A stretch of 64,000 bases of DNA from Anthoceros angustus (Eukaryota; Streptophyta; Anthocerotopsida; Anthocerotales; Anthocerotaceae), in the NCBI GenBank assembly GCA_010909165.1, contig VJWM01000258.1, positions 62,001 to 126,000 on the forward strand, written 5' to 3'. This document shows, piece by piece, positions 46,721-58,245 of this stretch. The notes beneath the pieces are model-generated. The model had not been told where the DNA came from. It ran no database searches and worked only from the letters and a program-made list of their open reading frames with translations. The position numbers and the translations under genes are program-made. Numbering within the stretch: the first letter of the stretch is position 1; each line of letters starts with the position of its first letter.

Positions 46721-46982
46721 ATGGCCTCATTGGCACATAGATACTGGAACCAGAAGGCGCTCGTCTTGGGCGATTCTCGGATGAGGGGCCCCACTGCTTA
46801 GTGGGGCATAGCCTTGAGTTTGTAAGGCTAAATATCCACAGGCATATCAAGTAGCTTGGCATCTCTTCATGTGTACTTTTGTTCGTATCCTTTAATTTTT
46901 GGTTTAATCAAGTTGGTGTTCCAACATTCAAGCATGTGCAATTTGGAAAATATGAATGTCATGTACACACATTCGTATTCAT

Positions 46983-47800
46983 GGTCGATCATGATGGACT
47001 TCTCTTCTTGCTCCTCGCTGCGGTCCCAACCTCCGAGGCTTGCAGCAGCGGGCTCCGGTTGGCTAGATAAACCCCATTATACTTCCAAGCCCTCGCAGGC
47101 GTGCATCCCAGCTTGCCCGCAACCGCCATAGTCAGCAAGCCCCGTCCATCTGACCTCCCTCCCTTGCCTGCAGAGCATGCCGCCCTGCAACACACCGAAG
47201 TCGCTGCTATGGCCGTAATCGCCATGGCCTTCTTCACGGATTTGGCACAATACCAAAGATACATCTCCGGGGAAAAGAAAGGGTCATATGAAACGAATCG
47301 TGCGTGAGGTCTTTGACAAGTGATATTTTCTCGGAAGCTCTTTGGTGCATATGAATGTTGCATGTGGGAGCTTGGGATGCTCACAATGTATTTGGTGCTA
47401 AAGGTTCTCAAATCTTTGTGATGTAGGTGCTAAAAACATCTAGTGACCTACATATCTTGCTCAACTTGGCTTCCCTATATTCGATAACGGAACTCTTACT
47501 CTACCAACTATGTAATGATCAACATATTATATATATTTTATATCTACAAAAAATATCAAATAAATCTTGCAAGAAAATGAGAAGGATGGTGATACGTAAG
47601 TCTCCCAAGAAAAACTCATTCATAGCCTTGCTACCCGCCGATATCCTTAGAGAGAGTTCTACGGCGCGGGCTCTTTTGTGATCATAATGATAATGATAAT
47701 GGTCGACCTACTTCTCGAGGGGTAGGTAAGATCTCTAGAAAATGAAAGTCGTAAATTTGCAGGAAATAAAAAGTTATGAATAAGAAGACTATATAAAAAT
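46983..47800 (-). pseudogene. Duplicate of IGPD exon 1 and upstream DNA (no downstream exons)
   Basis: Matches 35284-36945 on the same strand: transit-peptide exon, 5' flank, PPR relic and further upstream DNA. The exon has a one-base loss that shifts its frame (CATCCCAGC against CATCCCCAGC) and no downstream IGPD exons follow. Relative to the original it has about 130 extra bases at 47440-47568 and lacks the 965-bp transposon, showing the clean TA site at 47709. Confidence 0.85.
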
Positions 47801-48555
47801 CTATATTATTATATTATATTATGCATTGTCTCTAGATATTGTAGCAACCAGAGTGGACGTTTTCAGTCCTACCCTTGCTCTTTATTACAACCTTTTAGTC
47901 TTTCTCACTTAGCATGAGTATGTGAACCTTGAGCTAATGCTCAAAGTGACTCGCAGCTAGTTTTTCCCCAAAATGTAGATAAGACCTTAGATGTCAAGGA
48001 TAACATGCCCTCTACCCCTTTATCTCCTTCTTCTTCCTCCCCACCTCCTCCCCCTTCCTCATCCCTGAAGTTGTCCTCCACCTCCCTTGCCACCATATCC
48101 TCCTCCTCCTTCCCTTGGCCCCTCCTCCTCCTCTTGCCCAGGTCACCTACCTCACCCCCTCCAGCTTCTTCCCTATCTCCACCTTCATCACCTTCTTGCC
48201 CCCTTGCCATCCATCGCTCAGCGGCCCCTTAGGTACCCTCCGTTAGCAGTTGTTTATCCTAAACTAATGCAACATATAATGCAAGGAACTTGGACTAACC
48301 AAAAATTGTACGTGGTGATGGGATTACCTGCTCGCACCCAAGATCCTCTTTTACAGGTTCATGAAGTATGGTCTCCACTTGCCCCAAGACTGGTTTTGCT
48401 GTTGCACTCCCAGCTAGAGAAACAGGCGGCGCTTTTTCTTTGGCAACGAGAAGTGGACAACGCGAAGGCGCTCAATTCAAGCAACTTTTAGTTCGTTGAA
48501 GCCCTCTTAGAGGATTCTTAGTAACGATATTCTAATTAATTTTCGACAAGACCTA
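47801..48555. other. AT-rich then pyrimidine-rich DNA, no gene
   Basis: 48005-48230 is a CTC/CTT-rich low-complexity tract that gives open frames of Pro/Ser/Leu only. No coding signal. Confidence 0.5.
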
Positions 48556-49100
48556 CACTACAAAAAAAAAGACTCTTTTGGCGACCAGGGTTCTTAAGGC
48601 TCTTTACAACACTTGAAAGTACCTGGGACAAAACTATTTACAAGAGTCGAAAGTACCCTGAGACGAAGGTTCTAAAGACTCTTTACAACATGTGTTTACA
48701 ATAGGTTGCCCCGCAGAACTTTAGAGGGCCCGAAGGACTTTACAATAGGTGGCTCAGTAGGGCATAAGAGGGCCCCTAAGGGATTCCAAGGGTTTAGCGC
48801 CGAAAGGCTTTACAACAAGTGCCCCCGTAGAGCATGAAAGGGCCCAACATCTTCTGAGGGCTTTACAACAGATGACCCCGTAGGACATAAAAGGGCGCCC
48901 AAGGTACGGGGACGAGGTCCCTTTCCTTTCCTTCCCCTCACCTTAGGACATGAAAGGTCCCCGAGGTCTTCTAAGAGCTTTACCACAGGTGACCTCATAG
49001 AGCCTCGTCCCCTTCCTTTCCTTCCCCTCACCTTGGGGCATGAAAGGTCCCCGAGGTATTCTAAGAGCTTTACCACAGGTGACCTCATAGAGCATCATAG
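48556..49100 (+). mobile_element. Possible single end of a CACTA-type transposon with subterminal repeats
   Basis: CACTACAAAAAAAAAGACTC (48556-48575) is the classic terminal sequence of plant CACTA elements. Behind it lie short subterminal-like repeats (TTTACAACA, GAAAGTACC, GGGCCC). Then come two copies of a ~105-bp block containing CCCCGAGGTNTTCTAAGAGC and TTTACCACAGGTGACC (about 48910-49012 and 49005-49100). No inverted partner end (TAGTG) was found nearby, so it is truncated or a chance match. Confidence 0.4.
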
Positions 49101-49639
49101 GGGGAGGGAGTGGGAGAAGAGAGGGGGGAGGGGCGGGGGGTCGTGTCAGTATTGGGTAAGGGTAACACCCCATCCCAGTGATGTTCTTATCAAAGGTTGC
49201 TTGACTCTGGAGTTATAACAAACTTTTGTCTAAATGTTTCTCCAATATATACTATCCACTAGGTTTAGAATATTTATTTCATAATTTAAGAAATTCAGAA
49301 GAAATTATATAAAATATCCCAAGGCCGTCTTCGGGACTCAGATCTGATCGCTGGTGGAATTCCATCACTGGGATGGTATTCTCAGGAAACAAATCTCTTT
49401 TATTGCTTTGTGCCAAGGTGTTAGATTCGTTCGAGCGCGAATTCGTGCTAGCAGCTGCCTGCGGTACCGATGTCGTAAATCGCTGTTGTCTGTGGTATCG
49501 CTTGTTTCTGTTTACTTCTCAAAGGTGCCCCAAGTGCTGTCTGCCGACGAAAACGATGTTTCGAGATCATGCACTTCCCCTCTAATTTCCTTTCATTTAT
49601 TGCAGGTCTTGTTGAAGGCAGACATCGTGGTTGATTAGG

Positions 49640-51178
49640 ATGTCTGTGTTTCAGTGGTTGTCGGATTCCACGAGTTCCCTGTTCTCCGGTGGGGCGACTT
49701 CGGGGGGGCCCAGCCTTCAAACATCAGGAATGCTGTCAAGAGAGCAGTTGCTTCAGCTCTTTGTGGAGTTTTCTGCAGTCCTTGAGAAGCCTGGTGAGCA
49801 CTCCCCGAACCTGTACTGCAGATACGAACCTTCTTCTTCACGATGGAAGGAATTTTTGAACCTTGAATGCATGTCCATGTTTTGTTCATCTGGCCTGTTC
49901 TGATGCAATTTTGGGTGTGGAAATGCATTGGTTGGACGTGGCGTTCGCCAATCAGATTGAGATGGCAAGAGCTGTTGTGTGCTTGTTGTATTTGAGCAGA
50001 GATTAAAAGCAGGATTTCGGATGCTGTGAAAGCCAAACAGGTGCGTTTGATGGCTCCTAGTTGTTGTAACAGTCCAGCTGAAAAATCATCAAGTGGTTGA
50101 CGTGTTGCACGGAACTGCCTTAGGTAGAAGAATTCTTGCTTCCAACTGATCCAATGAGCGTAGCTGGTATCAGATCTTGTAATAGTGGGGTGTATACGTG
50201 AGCTCGTGCTTAGTAAGCTTTTCTGCAAGGGCGGGCTGAAAGGTTAGGTCAATACTATGAATAGGTGAATACTGTTCATGTGTAGCTTATGAGGCATCGC
50301 TGTCTGAACAGGAGGCAGTATCCGTCACCACTGAGATTCAAGAGGAGCTTCTTAAGAACATGGGTGTTGGTCAGTCTCCTCTATAGGCAATCCAACAACA
50401 TTCCTTTCTTCTGTCATGTGCTGACAAGTCAGACAGAGTAACACTCTTAGTTGTCATGTCACAGAACCTAAGTTTGGCATAACCTGCCTTGCCAAAGTCA
50501 ACTCTGTGTACAAGGATGATCGAGAATTAATGCTCAAATTTTATGAGTTTGTCTCCAGGTTAGCAGGCTCACATCATTCATGCTAACTAGTGTACATTGT
50601 GGCTTGAGAAAACATAACTCTTGTCATGTTTTGGAGACTGATGACGGAATGCTGTTGCTTCCACTCAGGGAAGAGATGGCATGTGATGAGGCAGAGCTAG
50701 GTCCAGAGGCCTTCCAACAAAAGATGCAACAGTTCAAGAAGATTCAGGAACAGGTGAAATAGGTGCTACCCTGAGCAGCACCTAGATTAGTAGCAATGCC
50801 ACAGAGGAAAAGTACTCAGCTAACTTGCTGCATTCATTTTTGCAGCAACTTAGAATGTTACAGCAGGTGCGAGGCCTCCCCGTGGATCAGCAGAGGAGCT
50901 TCATTCAAGGGGTATGTAGGGCTGTTCCGTCATTTCTTTGCCCCCGGATGTTTGTTCACGTTCCACTTTGAAAGAGGTTATGCTTTCTCTGAGACCAGTG
51001 AATGCTCTGTGCAGAAGAAAGATTGTGACCCATTTCTTTTCGTGGTTTGGTTTGGCAGCTGCAGTCGCAAATGCTTGAGTCGAAACATGAGGTTGGAAGT
51101 GCCGTCATGACGCCTCAACAGATTAAAGAGTTTTTTCAGCGGCAGCATCAGTCTGCCTCGGCTGCGCAAAGGAGATAG
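49640..51178 (+). CDS. Conserved plant protein of unknown function (LSREQLL / EEMACDEAELGPE family)
   Basis: Seven exons (49640-49793, 50000-50040, 50312-50369, 50465-50558, 50669-50753, 50846-50911, 51059-51178) join in frame with GT/AG ends to give 205 residues. Blocks in order: LSREQLLQLFVEFSAVLEKP, EIKSRISDAVKAKQEAVSVT, TEIQEELLKNMGVEPKFGIT, CLAKVNSVYKDDRELMLKFY, EEMACDEAELGPEAFQQKMQ, then a Gln-rich helical tail (QLRMLQQVRGLPVDQQRSFI) and TPQQIKEFFQRQHQ. From memory the same block order occurs in uncharacterised angiosperm proteins of similar length. Mostly helical and soluble, with no signal peptide. It converges on the PPPDE gene; their stops are 520 bp apart. Confidence 0.85.
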
Positions 51179-51698
51179 ATCAGCTTGGCGTTTCCAGCCA
51201 CTTAATCACCGTAGTTGAAGGGGGGATTGGGACGGGATTCCAACTCTTCCACATCAGTTCATCCAGTGAGCCCAAAGCTTCGATACTGGGGTACCAGTTT
51301 GTACACTGTTACTTGGTTCATTTGTCTACTGGTTATCTGACGACATCTTCTTTCCAAGTCACACCCAAAGTTGTCTGGTCAAGCCTATGTGCAAGGTGAC
51401 GTCCAAAACGAACATGTCGCACATGGCTAGCGAACTGGAGGACAAGAGATCAACATCCGGTGGGTCACAAAAATCAGACAAATGCACCTTGATGAGAGAA
51501 GCAAGTGGTCAGGATGACTGCCATTCAGTGCAGTCAAGACTGGAAAAAATATCCCCGAGTGACGAATTTACATGTGATAGTCCAGCACAAGAATTTCTCC
51601 TTCCAACACAAGCCTGTAAACAATACACCTAGATACTTTCTGCTTTTAGTCCTCCTAACGTGATATCTACTAGTACACAACTAGCCCTTGCCCTCCAT

Positions 51699-52873
51699 TC
51701 AGAAACTGGTTCCAAAGGAATCGCCCCAAAAGGAAGGACTGCTTCTGTCGGGCCTGTCAGAGTTTAGCTTCTCTCCTCCAAAGCCAGACTCCCTCCTAGG
51801 GGATGGCTCAGAAATTGATGACGACGCCCTAGGTGAATATCTCAATCTCGATGAACCTGATCCACCTGAGTTGCTCCTGGTGAATGAGCCCAGCAAACGT
51901 GAACTGCTTCCATCTGGGGAAGCAGGATCAGGACTTACTGCAGTGTTGCCCAAAATAAACTTCAAGGCAATTCTACCGGCTGACACAATTTCCGTCTTGG
52001 CTTGCCTCAGCTGTTCATGGAAAAATCCCAAGAGAAGTATTAGCTCATCGTTCTGGAGGGAACGAAGACATTCTGAGAAGGGAAAAGAGGTTGCCCCCAA
52101 ACACATGGGGCAGTGAGACTGGGTAGCAAGAACGGGTGGCAAAACAAAAACAGACCTTATCCATAGTGTTAGCTGCAGCCTCCACAGCTGCATCCCCGGC
52201 TGTTGCAAATCGATTCACCCAGGCTGTAACCATCGCAGACAACAGAGGATCAGGCTCAGGAATGCCATCCCCATAAGACAGGGCATCCGGATGCGAAGTG
52301 ACGGAGAAAGACACAAGACGTCAACATCATCTACTACAAAATGAAAGCATTTACCAGGCAGCTTCTGTGCCCCAAGCCTTTCCAAAAACTCCTCGCAGAA
52401 ATGGTTACAATTCCTGGAAAGCAGATCGTACGTATACCCGGGCCATTCCCTTTTAAGGTGATTCAACACCTCCTCCACTTCATCTGCAGACAACCTGGTT
52501 GCTCCAAGAGAGAGCGTTTCCCTGTATGTATACATGGTATTCCCCTTGGGCACACAGGGGAATACCCCGGTACCGCTATCACAGTACCCGAAAGACCACT
52601 CATACTCATACACCTGCCACACAACACCACGACACGGCAGAATTAGGGCAAAACTCCCCTTCCTCGCCGCTACCCTATATCCCAGCAAATCTCACATCCC
52701 GAACCGGACATGGAACTTCCAGTCTCCCACACCTGAACGGCGCCGTGGAAAATTCCACCGAAAGCCAGCCCGTCCCGCATTAGCTTGTTCAGTTGCACTA
52801 TCGCACTGTTAGCTCTCACCGACATGCTATTCGTGACATCATACACATGCAGCAGCACCTCCGTTTCCGCCAT
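51699..52873 (-). CDS. PPPDE/DeSI-type thiol protease
   Basis: A papain-fold peptidase family with deSUMOylating or deubiquitinating members. The ATG at 52873 opens MAETEVLLHVYDVTNS. Exon 1 ends FGGIFHGAVQ (catalytic His43), exon 2 begins VYEYEWSFGYCDSGTGVFPC and includes DLLSRNCNHFCEEFLERLGA (catalytic Cys116). Exon 3 is AWVNRFATAGDAAVEAAANT and exon 4 (52010-51699) is a low-complexity Ser/Arg/Pro/Gly tail ending SFWGDSFGTSF. His and Cys spacing match DeSI. The long Ser-rich C-terminal tail is typical of plant members. An in-frame ATG at 52900 would add nine residues; the 52873 start is preferred because MAETEVLLHVYD aligns with the family start. Confidence 0.9.
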
Positions 52874-54720
52874 ATCTTCAGTTCCAACCGCCTCCTTCAA
52901 ACGCGCACCGGATGGGATGTCACCCGCGATGCCCTACCCTGTCCGCGGCGCCGCAGCCTGCCACGTCTCTGCATGCGCTCTGCCGCCGATTCCCTCCGCG
53001 CGCATGGCTGCTACCTGCCATTTCCAGGCCCGGAAGCTTCCATCGCACATCACCGCATTGCCGATCTGAGGCTCAGGCTCCACACCATCACATTCCCCTG
53101 AACGGAGCCTCAACGCTGGCCCAAATATGAACACACGCTTTGCAAACTGGCCTGCTATTCAACACGGCCTAACTGCCACTCAGGAAAATTCACATAACGG
53201 CGTCCGCCAACACGGTCATATCGACACATCCGCAGCCAGGCCGATGCCGAAACGTGAGAAACAAGGTTCCAGGGGTGCACTGCTCATGGTGGCGTCCTCA
53301 TCAAGCAGCGTGAGCTTGCCTCCTGCGTTGGGCTCAGGATAGCGGTACCCTGGCCCTGGCCAAAACCAAACCTGGGATGTGGAATGTGATATGGGCTGCG
53401 GATACTGTCGCTAGGACTCTCGCTATGCACAACACACGAAGAGTGGGGTGATGCACTCGCCACCCTGAATCTCCAATCCTAGGAGCTAAGAAGCACAAAC
53501 CCCATGACAAACAACACCAGTGCTCCTCGGAGCTGGGTCGAGCAGTCAAACTAGGAGGACACGGTCACAGCAGGCCTCTCCACGTGGCTGGCGTCTCGTC
53601 GTGGAGAGCAGGTGCAATGCGGCCAGTGGGGCAGGGTTACAGTGAGTTTTGCAGCGATGGCTTGTGTGTTGGGCTTCTACAGGGCCGTTGCGTGTTACCC
53701 TGGACGGGATTTCTACGTCGTTCGAGGGGCTGATAATTACGTCATGGGTGCGGAATTACATGGCCGGTGTCGTGGATGGGGCTAGATTGGAAAGGACGCA
53801 GGCAGGCCAACATGGGGATGCTGTTGGAGCTATGGAGCACGTGCCGGGCTGGTGTGGGAGCCTTACTTAACGCGAAGGTCGTGAAGGAGGGCTTGAAGTT
53901 GTTGTCGGGTTGGTAACGGAACCGTTTGGTGGTGGATCTGTATGGAAGGAAGATTCGGGTGCTTGAAAGGTGCTCGCAGAGTGGTGACATTGGAGCCAAC
54001 CATGTGAAAGAGACTCGTTACGTACGCCAGACATGTGCTGACAAGGACTGCGTTGGTCCCACGGTCTGCTGTAGCACATGGGCCTGGATGACGGGTCCTG
54101 CTGGTGCACCAGAATTGGAGTGCGTCACACTGACCAGTAAGTGTTCCCTCCTTCTTCAAGCATGTGAGTGTCAAAGCGTTGCAGAGGGCATCGTTTTTTG
54201 TAGTCTCGGAAATTCTCGACCAAACTGCAATTTATGAGTGTCTTAGGAGGAGGAGTTGGAGGAGGGTTAATGGCGTGGGCATGCAGATTCAAGAATTGTT
54301 CACGAAACAGAGGCAGCTCAATTGCTTCATCGGTGAGCTGGGGAGAGAGAGAGTCTCGGACTGGGGATGCTGTGCACCTCCATGTTGGTGAGCAAGAAAC
54401 TGGGTTCTAGTCTTTCACTGACTGGACAGCGGGGCAGGTGAAGATGTGCTGTGGTCATGAGCAGGGAGTTCCGGAGTATATGACCCATGTTCTCTAATGA
54501 CAGGTGATTCTGTCTAGCTTGGTTGTGGGATCAAAATCCGGTGCAAGCATGGTTCCATTTTCGTAAGTCAGCACGCCTTCTGTTGAAGTCTGCAGCACTG
54601 CAAGTTGTGCTGCAAGTTGTGATGGCCTTCAGGTTGTGAACACCGAGGGGAGTGCCATTCCCCATTCCTCCCATGAACCTGCTTTAACAATAATAATAGC
54701 CTTGAATATTAGTTTTAGCA
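52874..54720. other. Upstream region of the PPPDE gene and PPR-like remnants
   Basis: 52.9-53.6 kb is GC-rich with no recognised gene. At about 53.64-54.24 kb plus-strand pieces (ALLNAKVVKEGLKLLSG, SLLLQACECQSVAEG) faintly resemble PPR repeats in changing frames. I treat this as a possible relic only. Confidence 0.35.
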
Positions 54721-54824
54721 TATAGATGATGATGCGATGAATCTAGTCCACTTAAGGACGGCATTTCGATGGGACCTGGTACCTAGATAACAACTTGCAC
54801 CATGGGGTGCCCAAGCTACTCGTA

Positions 54825-54990
54825 CCAGGGCACCATACCGAAGTAGCTTGGCTACCAAGTAGCTTGGGTTCACCATGGTGTGTTGAGAAAAGCCAAGTAG
54901 CTTGGGTTCGCCATGGTGAAGAAGCCAAGCAGCTTGGGTTCGCCATGGTGAAGAAGCCAAGCAGCTTGGGTTCGCCATGGTGAAAGGCAA
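54825..54990. repeat. ~36-bp minisatellite, about five copies
   Basis: The unit is AAGCAGCTTGGGTTCGCCAT followed by GGTGAAGAAGCC. The first copies are diverged (AAGTAGCTTGG) and the last three nearly identical. Confidence 0.85.
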
Positions 54991-55298
54991 GAGGGGTACA
55001 AAAGCGACATATTTGGTCCATGCCATCATCATCATTAACTTGCTAGTCCTTTAGAACTCATGGATATTGCATATTCATATTATTTTATAATATATTGATA
55101 TAATAAGTATCACTTGACCGAGATCTTGTTTACATCTTTTGTATATTATTTTATTAATTTTTTAGTAATTTTTCTTACAAAAATATTCATAGTATGTATG
55201 AAATAGATTTTGGGTCCTAGTTGCATTGTAGATTACACACTAAAGTTTGTAAAGTTCGCCCTATATTGTAGATACCAACCACGACCCTTGGGGCGGGG

Positions 55299-55354
55299 AA
55301 TGTCGTGGTCCGGGATATGAACAAGGGCCCTTTCATATCCCAGACCACGACATT
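55299..55354. repeat. Foldback: 23-bp inverted repeat with 10-base loop
   Basis: The left arm (55299-55321, starting AATGTCGTGGTC) and right arm (55332-55354, ending GACCACGACATT) pair over 23 bases with one G-U. Adding the two flanking pairs makes 25. Confidence 0.85.
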
Positions 55355-55383
55355 CTGGGAGTAGTAGGTTTCATGATAAGCGA

Positions 55384-55580
55384 TCGCGGGGGCTAGTCCC
55401 CCTTGGCTTGATGCCCTCTTGAGGGTTGTCCCTCTTTGTATTAGGGTAGATGGAATTTCTCATCTCTTTTTTACTTGAAGTTGTGGGGGCTAGTCCCCCT
55501 TGGCTTGATGCCCTCTTGAGGGTTGTCCCTCTTTATCTTGGGATAGATGGAATTTTTCATCTCTTTTTTACTTAAAGTCT
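55384..55580. repeat. Two tandem copies of a ~98-bp unit
   Basis: Both copies contain GGGGGCTAGTCCCCCTTGGC (itself a palindrome), then CTTGAGGGTTGTCCCTCTTT and CATCTCTTTTTTACTT, with few differences. A Cys/His cluster encoded just after (CGMAGHLVIEEC, about 55835-55870) might be a damaged gag zinc knuckle. Confidence 0.85.
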
Positions 55581-55920
55581 CCACGTTCCCCTTAGAAATA
55601 CCATAAATGAGTCAACCTTCACAACAACCAGCTGATGGTAATGTGTTGACTATTTTTTCTTCGGATCAACCCTCTTCATTAAATTGTCCTTGATTCTTTT
55701 CACCAATTGAATGCTCCCTTGTGGCATGCTTTTCTTTTCTTAGGTGTCATTTGGTTGTGGAACAATTTCCTTCTTTTACGCAGTGAATTGTGGGAATCCC
55801 TCAAGCTCATTTGTACCTCACTAAGTTGTGGAATGGCGGGTCACTTGGTCATAGAAGAGTGCTTTCCACACTCTAATGTGCAATACGATATGATAATCGT
55901 AAAGCCCCACTAGCACATCT

Positions 55921-56108
55921 TGCCTTACTTACTTGCCTTGCCTTGCCTTGCCTTGCACTTGCCTTGCTTGCCTTGCCTTGCCTTGCGCCTTGCCTTGCCT
56001 TGCCTTGCCTTGCCTGCCTTGCCTTGCTTGCCTTGCCTTGCCACTTGCTTGCTTGCTTGCCTTGCCTTGCCTTGCCTTGCCCACCTTGCCTTGCCTTGCC
56101 TTGCCTTA
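55921..56108. repeat. (CCTTG)n microsatellite with interruptions
   Basis: Almost pure CCTTG pentamers with occasional ACTTG/CTTG variants. All three forward frames are open and yield Pro/Cys/Leu/Ala polymers, which are not genes. Confidence 0.95.
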
Positions 56109-56689
56109 CTTGTAAAGAAGAATTTTTTATTATTTATTAAGAATTCTGTTCTATTCTACTAAATATATTATAGGTAAGACCAACAGCAAATCACATTCAT
56201 TTATCTTAATTGACATTACCTGCCCCTTCCCCCATCTCCTTTTGCACCAGCCATAGCCATTGCCACTACCTGCAACCGTGTTCACAACTTTGCAATTGAA
56301 GGGATCAAAAATAAAGAAGAGATTGTTAATCTTTTAAATAAATAAATCAGACTCTCTATATATGATACCTTATTATCCATACTCTTTTTAATAATACGAA
56401 AATCAAAAAGCGGGGGATGAGCGAAATCAGGGGGGAAGGTCACCAGCAAAGCACGCTCCTACCAGTTCTGCGAGCATGAGAAGTCGGTTAGAACGTAGGG
56501 TGGGAGTGGAGGGCAAGGGTTTGAGGAAAGAAGGGGGAGAACCCCGTGCTTAGCAACCTGCAGAGCATTGCACTCTGCCAACCTCCCATCTGCGGCCAGT
56601 CATGGCCATGCCCCGGCCCCATTGGAGGGGCCGCGTCCCGGCCTCCTCGCCCACAGCCATGAGGTTATCTGCATCATTGAAGGTCTCGT

Positions 56690-56905
56690 AACGGACTTCA
56701 CCGACTGTCAGGCCCCAATAGTACCTATCATCACTAGCATGAAGGGTCTTATAAGATATGAGATTCAAGGATTGTGGAACCCCAATAGCACTTGTGATGA
56801 GTGGCATGAAGGGTCTTGAAATGGAATTCAACGATTGTCCAACCCTAATAGCCTGTATCATATGTGGTATAAAGGGTCTTGAAGAGGGATGCCATTATTG
56901 TGGAT
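56690..56905. repeat. Degenerate ~65-bp tandem repeat, about four copies
   Basis: Units contain GCATGAAGGGTCTT, then GGANTTCANNGATTGT, then CCCCAATAGCAC in diverged form. Confidence 0.65.
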
Positions 56906-56924
56906 CTCCGTCTTCGTTCGCATG

Positions 56925-57720
56925 TAGAAGAAGAAGAAGAATTTTATTTATGTAGGGCTAACCGCCTTGTGGGTCTTCGTGATTGGTTGTTTGCTGCCAG
57001 CCGCTTTCTACATTCCCCATACGTGTAGCCAGGGATTTTAGAGTATCCGCACACGGGCCTTCCAAGATGGGTTGTATTGACCTCTGCCTCTGGCCGGGAA
57101 GGTGCCTTAGCCTCTTTGAAATTGTTCACGTGTGTGTCCTCGCCCTCTGAACCTTCTGTCGGTGAGGTATGTGCTTGAGGATGCTTCCCCTGCGAAGGGG
57201 GTATTGAGGAGTTTCCTTCTGGCCTCCTCAGTCAGCATTGCATGGATGACCTTATTAACCGTGAGAGGTTTTACCCCTTGCAAGGATTGTGTTACAACTC
57301 ACCTAGGATTTTGGCAGGGTGGAGAATAAGAGGGTTGTTGAGAGGTCCTCTCTCTCCGTGGCTTGGAATTTACTTGTCCAGCTCCTAAAGTTCATGGCAT
57401 GATGATGTACCTGGTCCCCTTCGAGTTCATGGTATGATGATGTATGTGGTCCCCTTCGCTCATTCGCAGTCAGAAGAAGTTTTTAATTGTGTGCACCGTG
57501 TGCATTATGTATGTAGATGCATATATGTCGTGGAGTTGCTTCCAGGCATCAGCGGTTGAGTCTATCTCCTCGATTTGCTGTACATTGTCTTTTGGCATAT
57601 ATTGTATGATGACGTTTTTGGCTTGTTGGTTCCCACTCGTCCTTTTATTGCTGAGTGGTGTTTTGGCAGGGTCTAGGTATGGGAACTGGTGGAGTGCCAA
57701 GTGAACTCGAAGCAAGAGGT
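56925..57720 (-). mobile_element. Ty1/copia gag fragment
   Basis: The minus-strand frame 57715-57470 reads NQQAKNVIIQYMPKDNVQQI and DSTADAWKQLHDIYAS, the UBN2/gag-polypeptide signature of copia elements (TAxxAWxxLxxxYAS). The rest of gag-pol is absent. A GAAGAAGAAGAATTTTATTT junction at 56925 recurs at 19678 and may mark another element's end. LTRs were not defined. Confidence 0.65.
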
Positions 57721-57908
57721 GTAGTCCCTAATCATAAGCTCGAGCCAATATCTGACGACAAGGAAGATGATCTGCATCCTCCTCCCCCGCCAATATCTGA
57801 GACCAGCATCTCCAAGCGATTTGCTTCTCGGTGGTTTGGTTTTTGGTAGCTCTAGGTGCAAACTCTGGTTCCCTTGCTGATGTTTGCTCACCGATTCTTG
57901 GTTTTGCA

Positions 57909-57956
57909 GGATTAGGATTTTACCAAGTTCTTCTTTTTTGTTTTGTGGCTTTGGTA
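57909..57956. repeat. 48-bp block repeated at 62596-62643
   Basis: GGATTAGGATTTTACCAA(G/C) followed by TTCTTCTTTTTTGTTTTGTG and GCTTTGGTA occurs at both places with one difference. The copies lie on either side of the CACTA-like element but well outside its ends. The second copy sits immediately upstream of the AT-hook start codon. Confidence 0.85.
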
Positions 57957-58245
57957 GTTAGCCAATAAGCCTATTTTGCAGGCTTATAAGTACATGTTTA
58001 AGTGATAAGCCTATTTTGGCGGCTTATCCAAACCCTGAAGCTTATTGCTTCAAAGACTGAGACCTTAGCCGTGACCTAATGTGGCCATGGACAGCTATTT
58101 TGCCTCACAGCGCGACAGCTGTCATGGCATGGACTGACAAGAGACTGTGTACATAATAAAGCTATAGGCTGTGTAGCTAGGATGCATGATGGATGATGCC
58201 ATGGGTGCATGACATGTGTATGTTCATGTGACCGATGTATGGCAT

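Noticed and set aside
48005-48230. Pro/Ser-rich frame in a CTC tract
   Set aside because: Low-complexity DNA.
55920-56162. Three overlapping frames of Leu/Pro/Cys/Ala
   Set aside because: Products of a CCTTG microsatellite.
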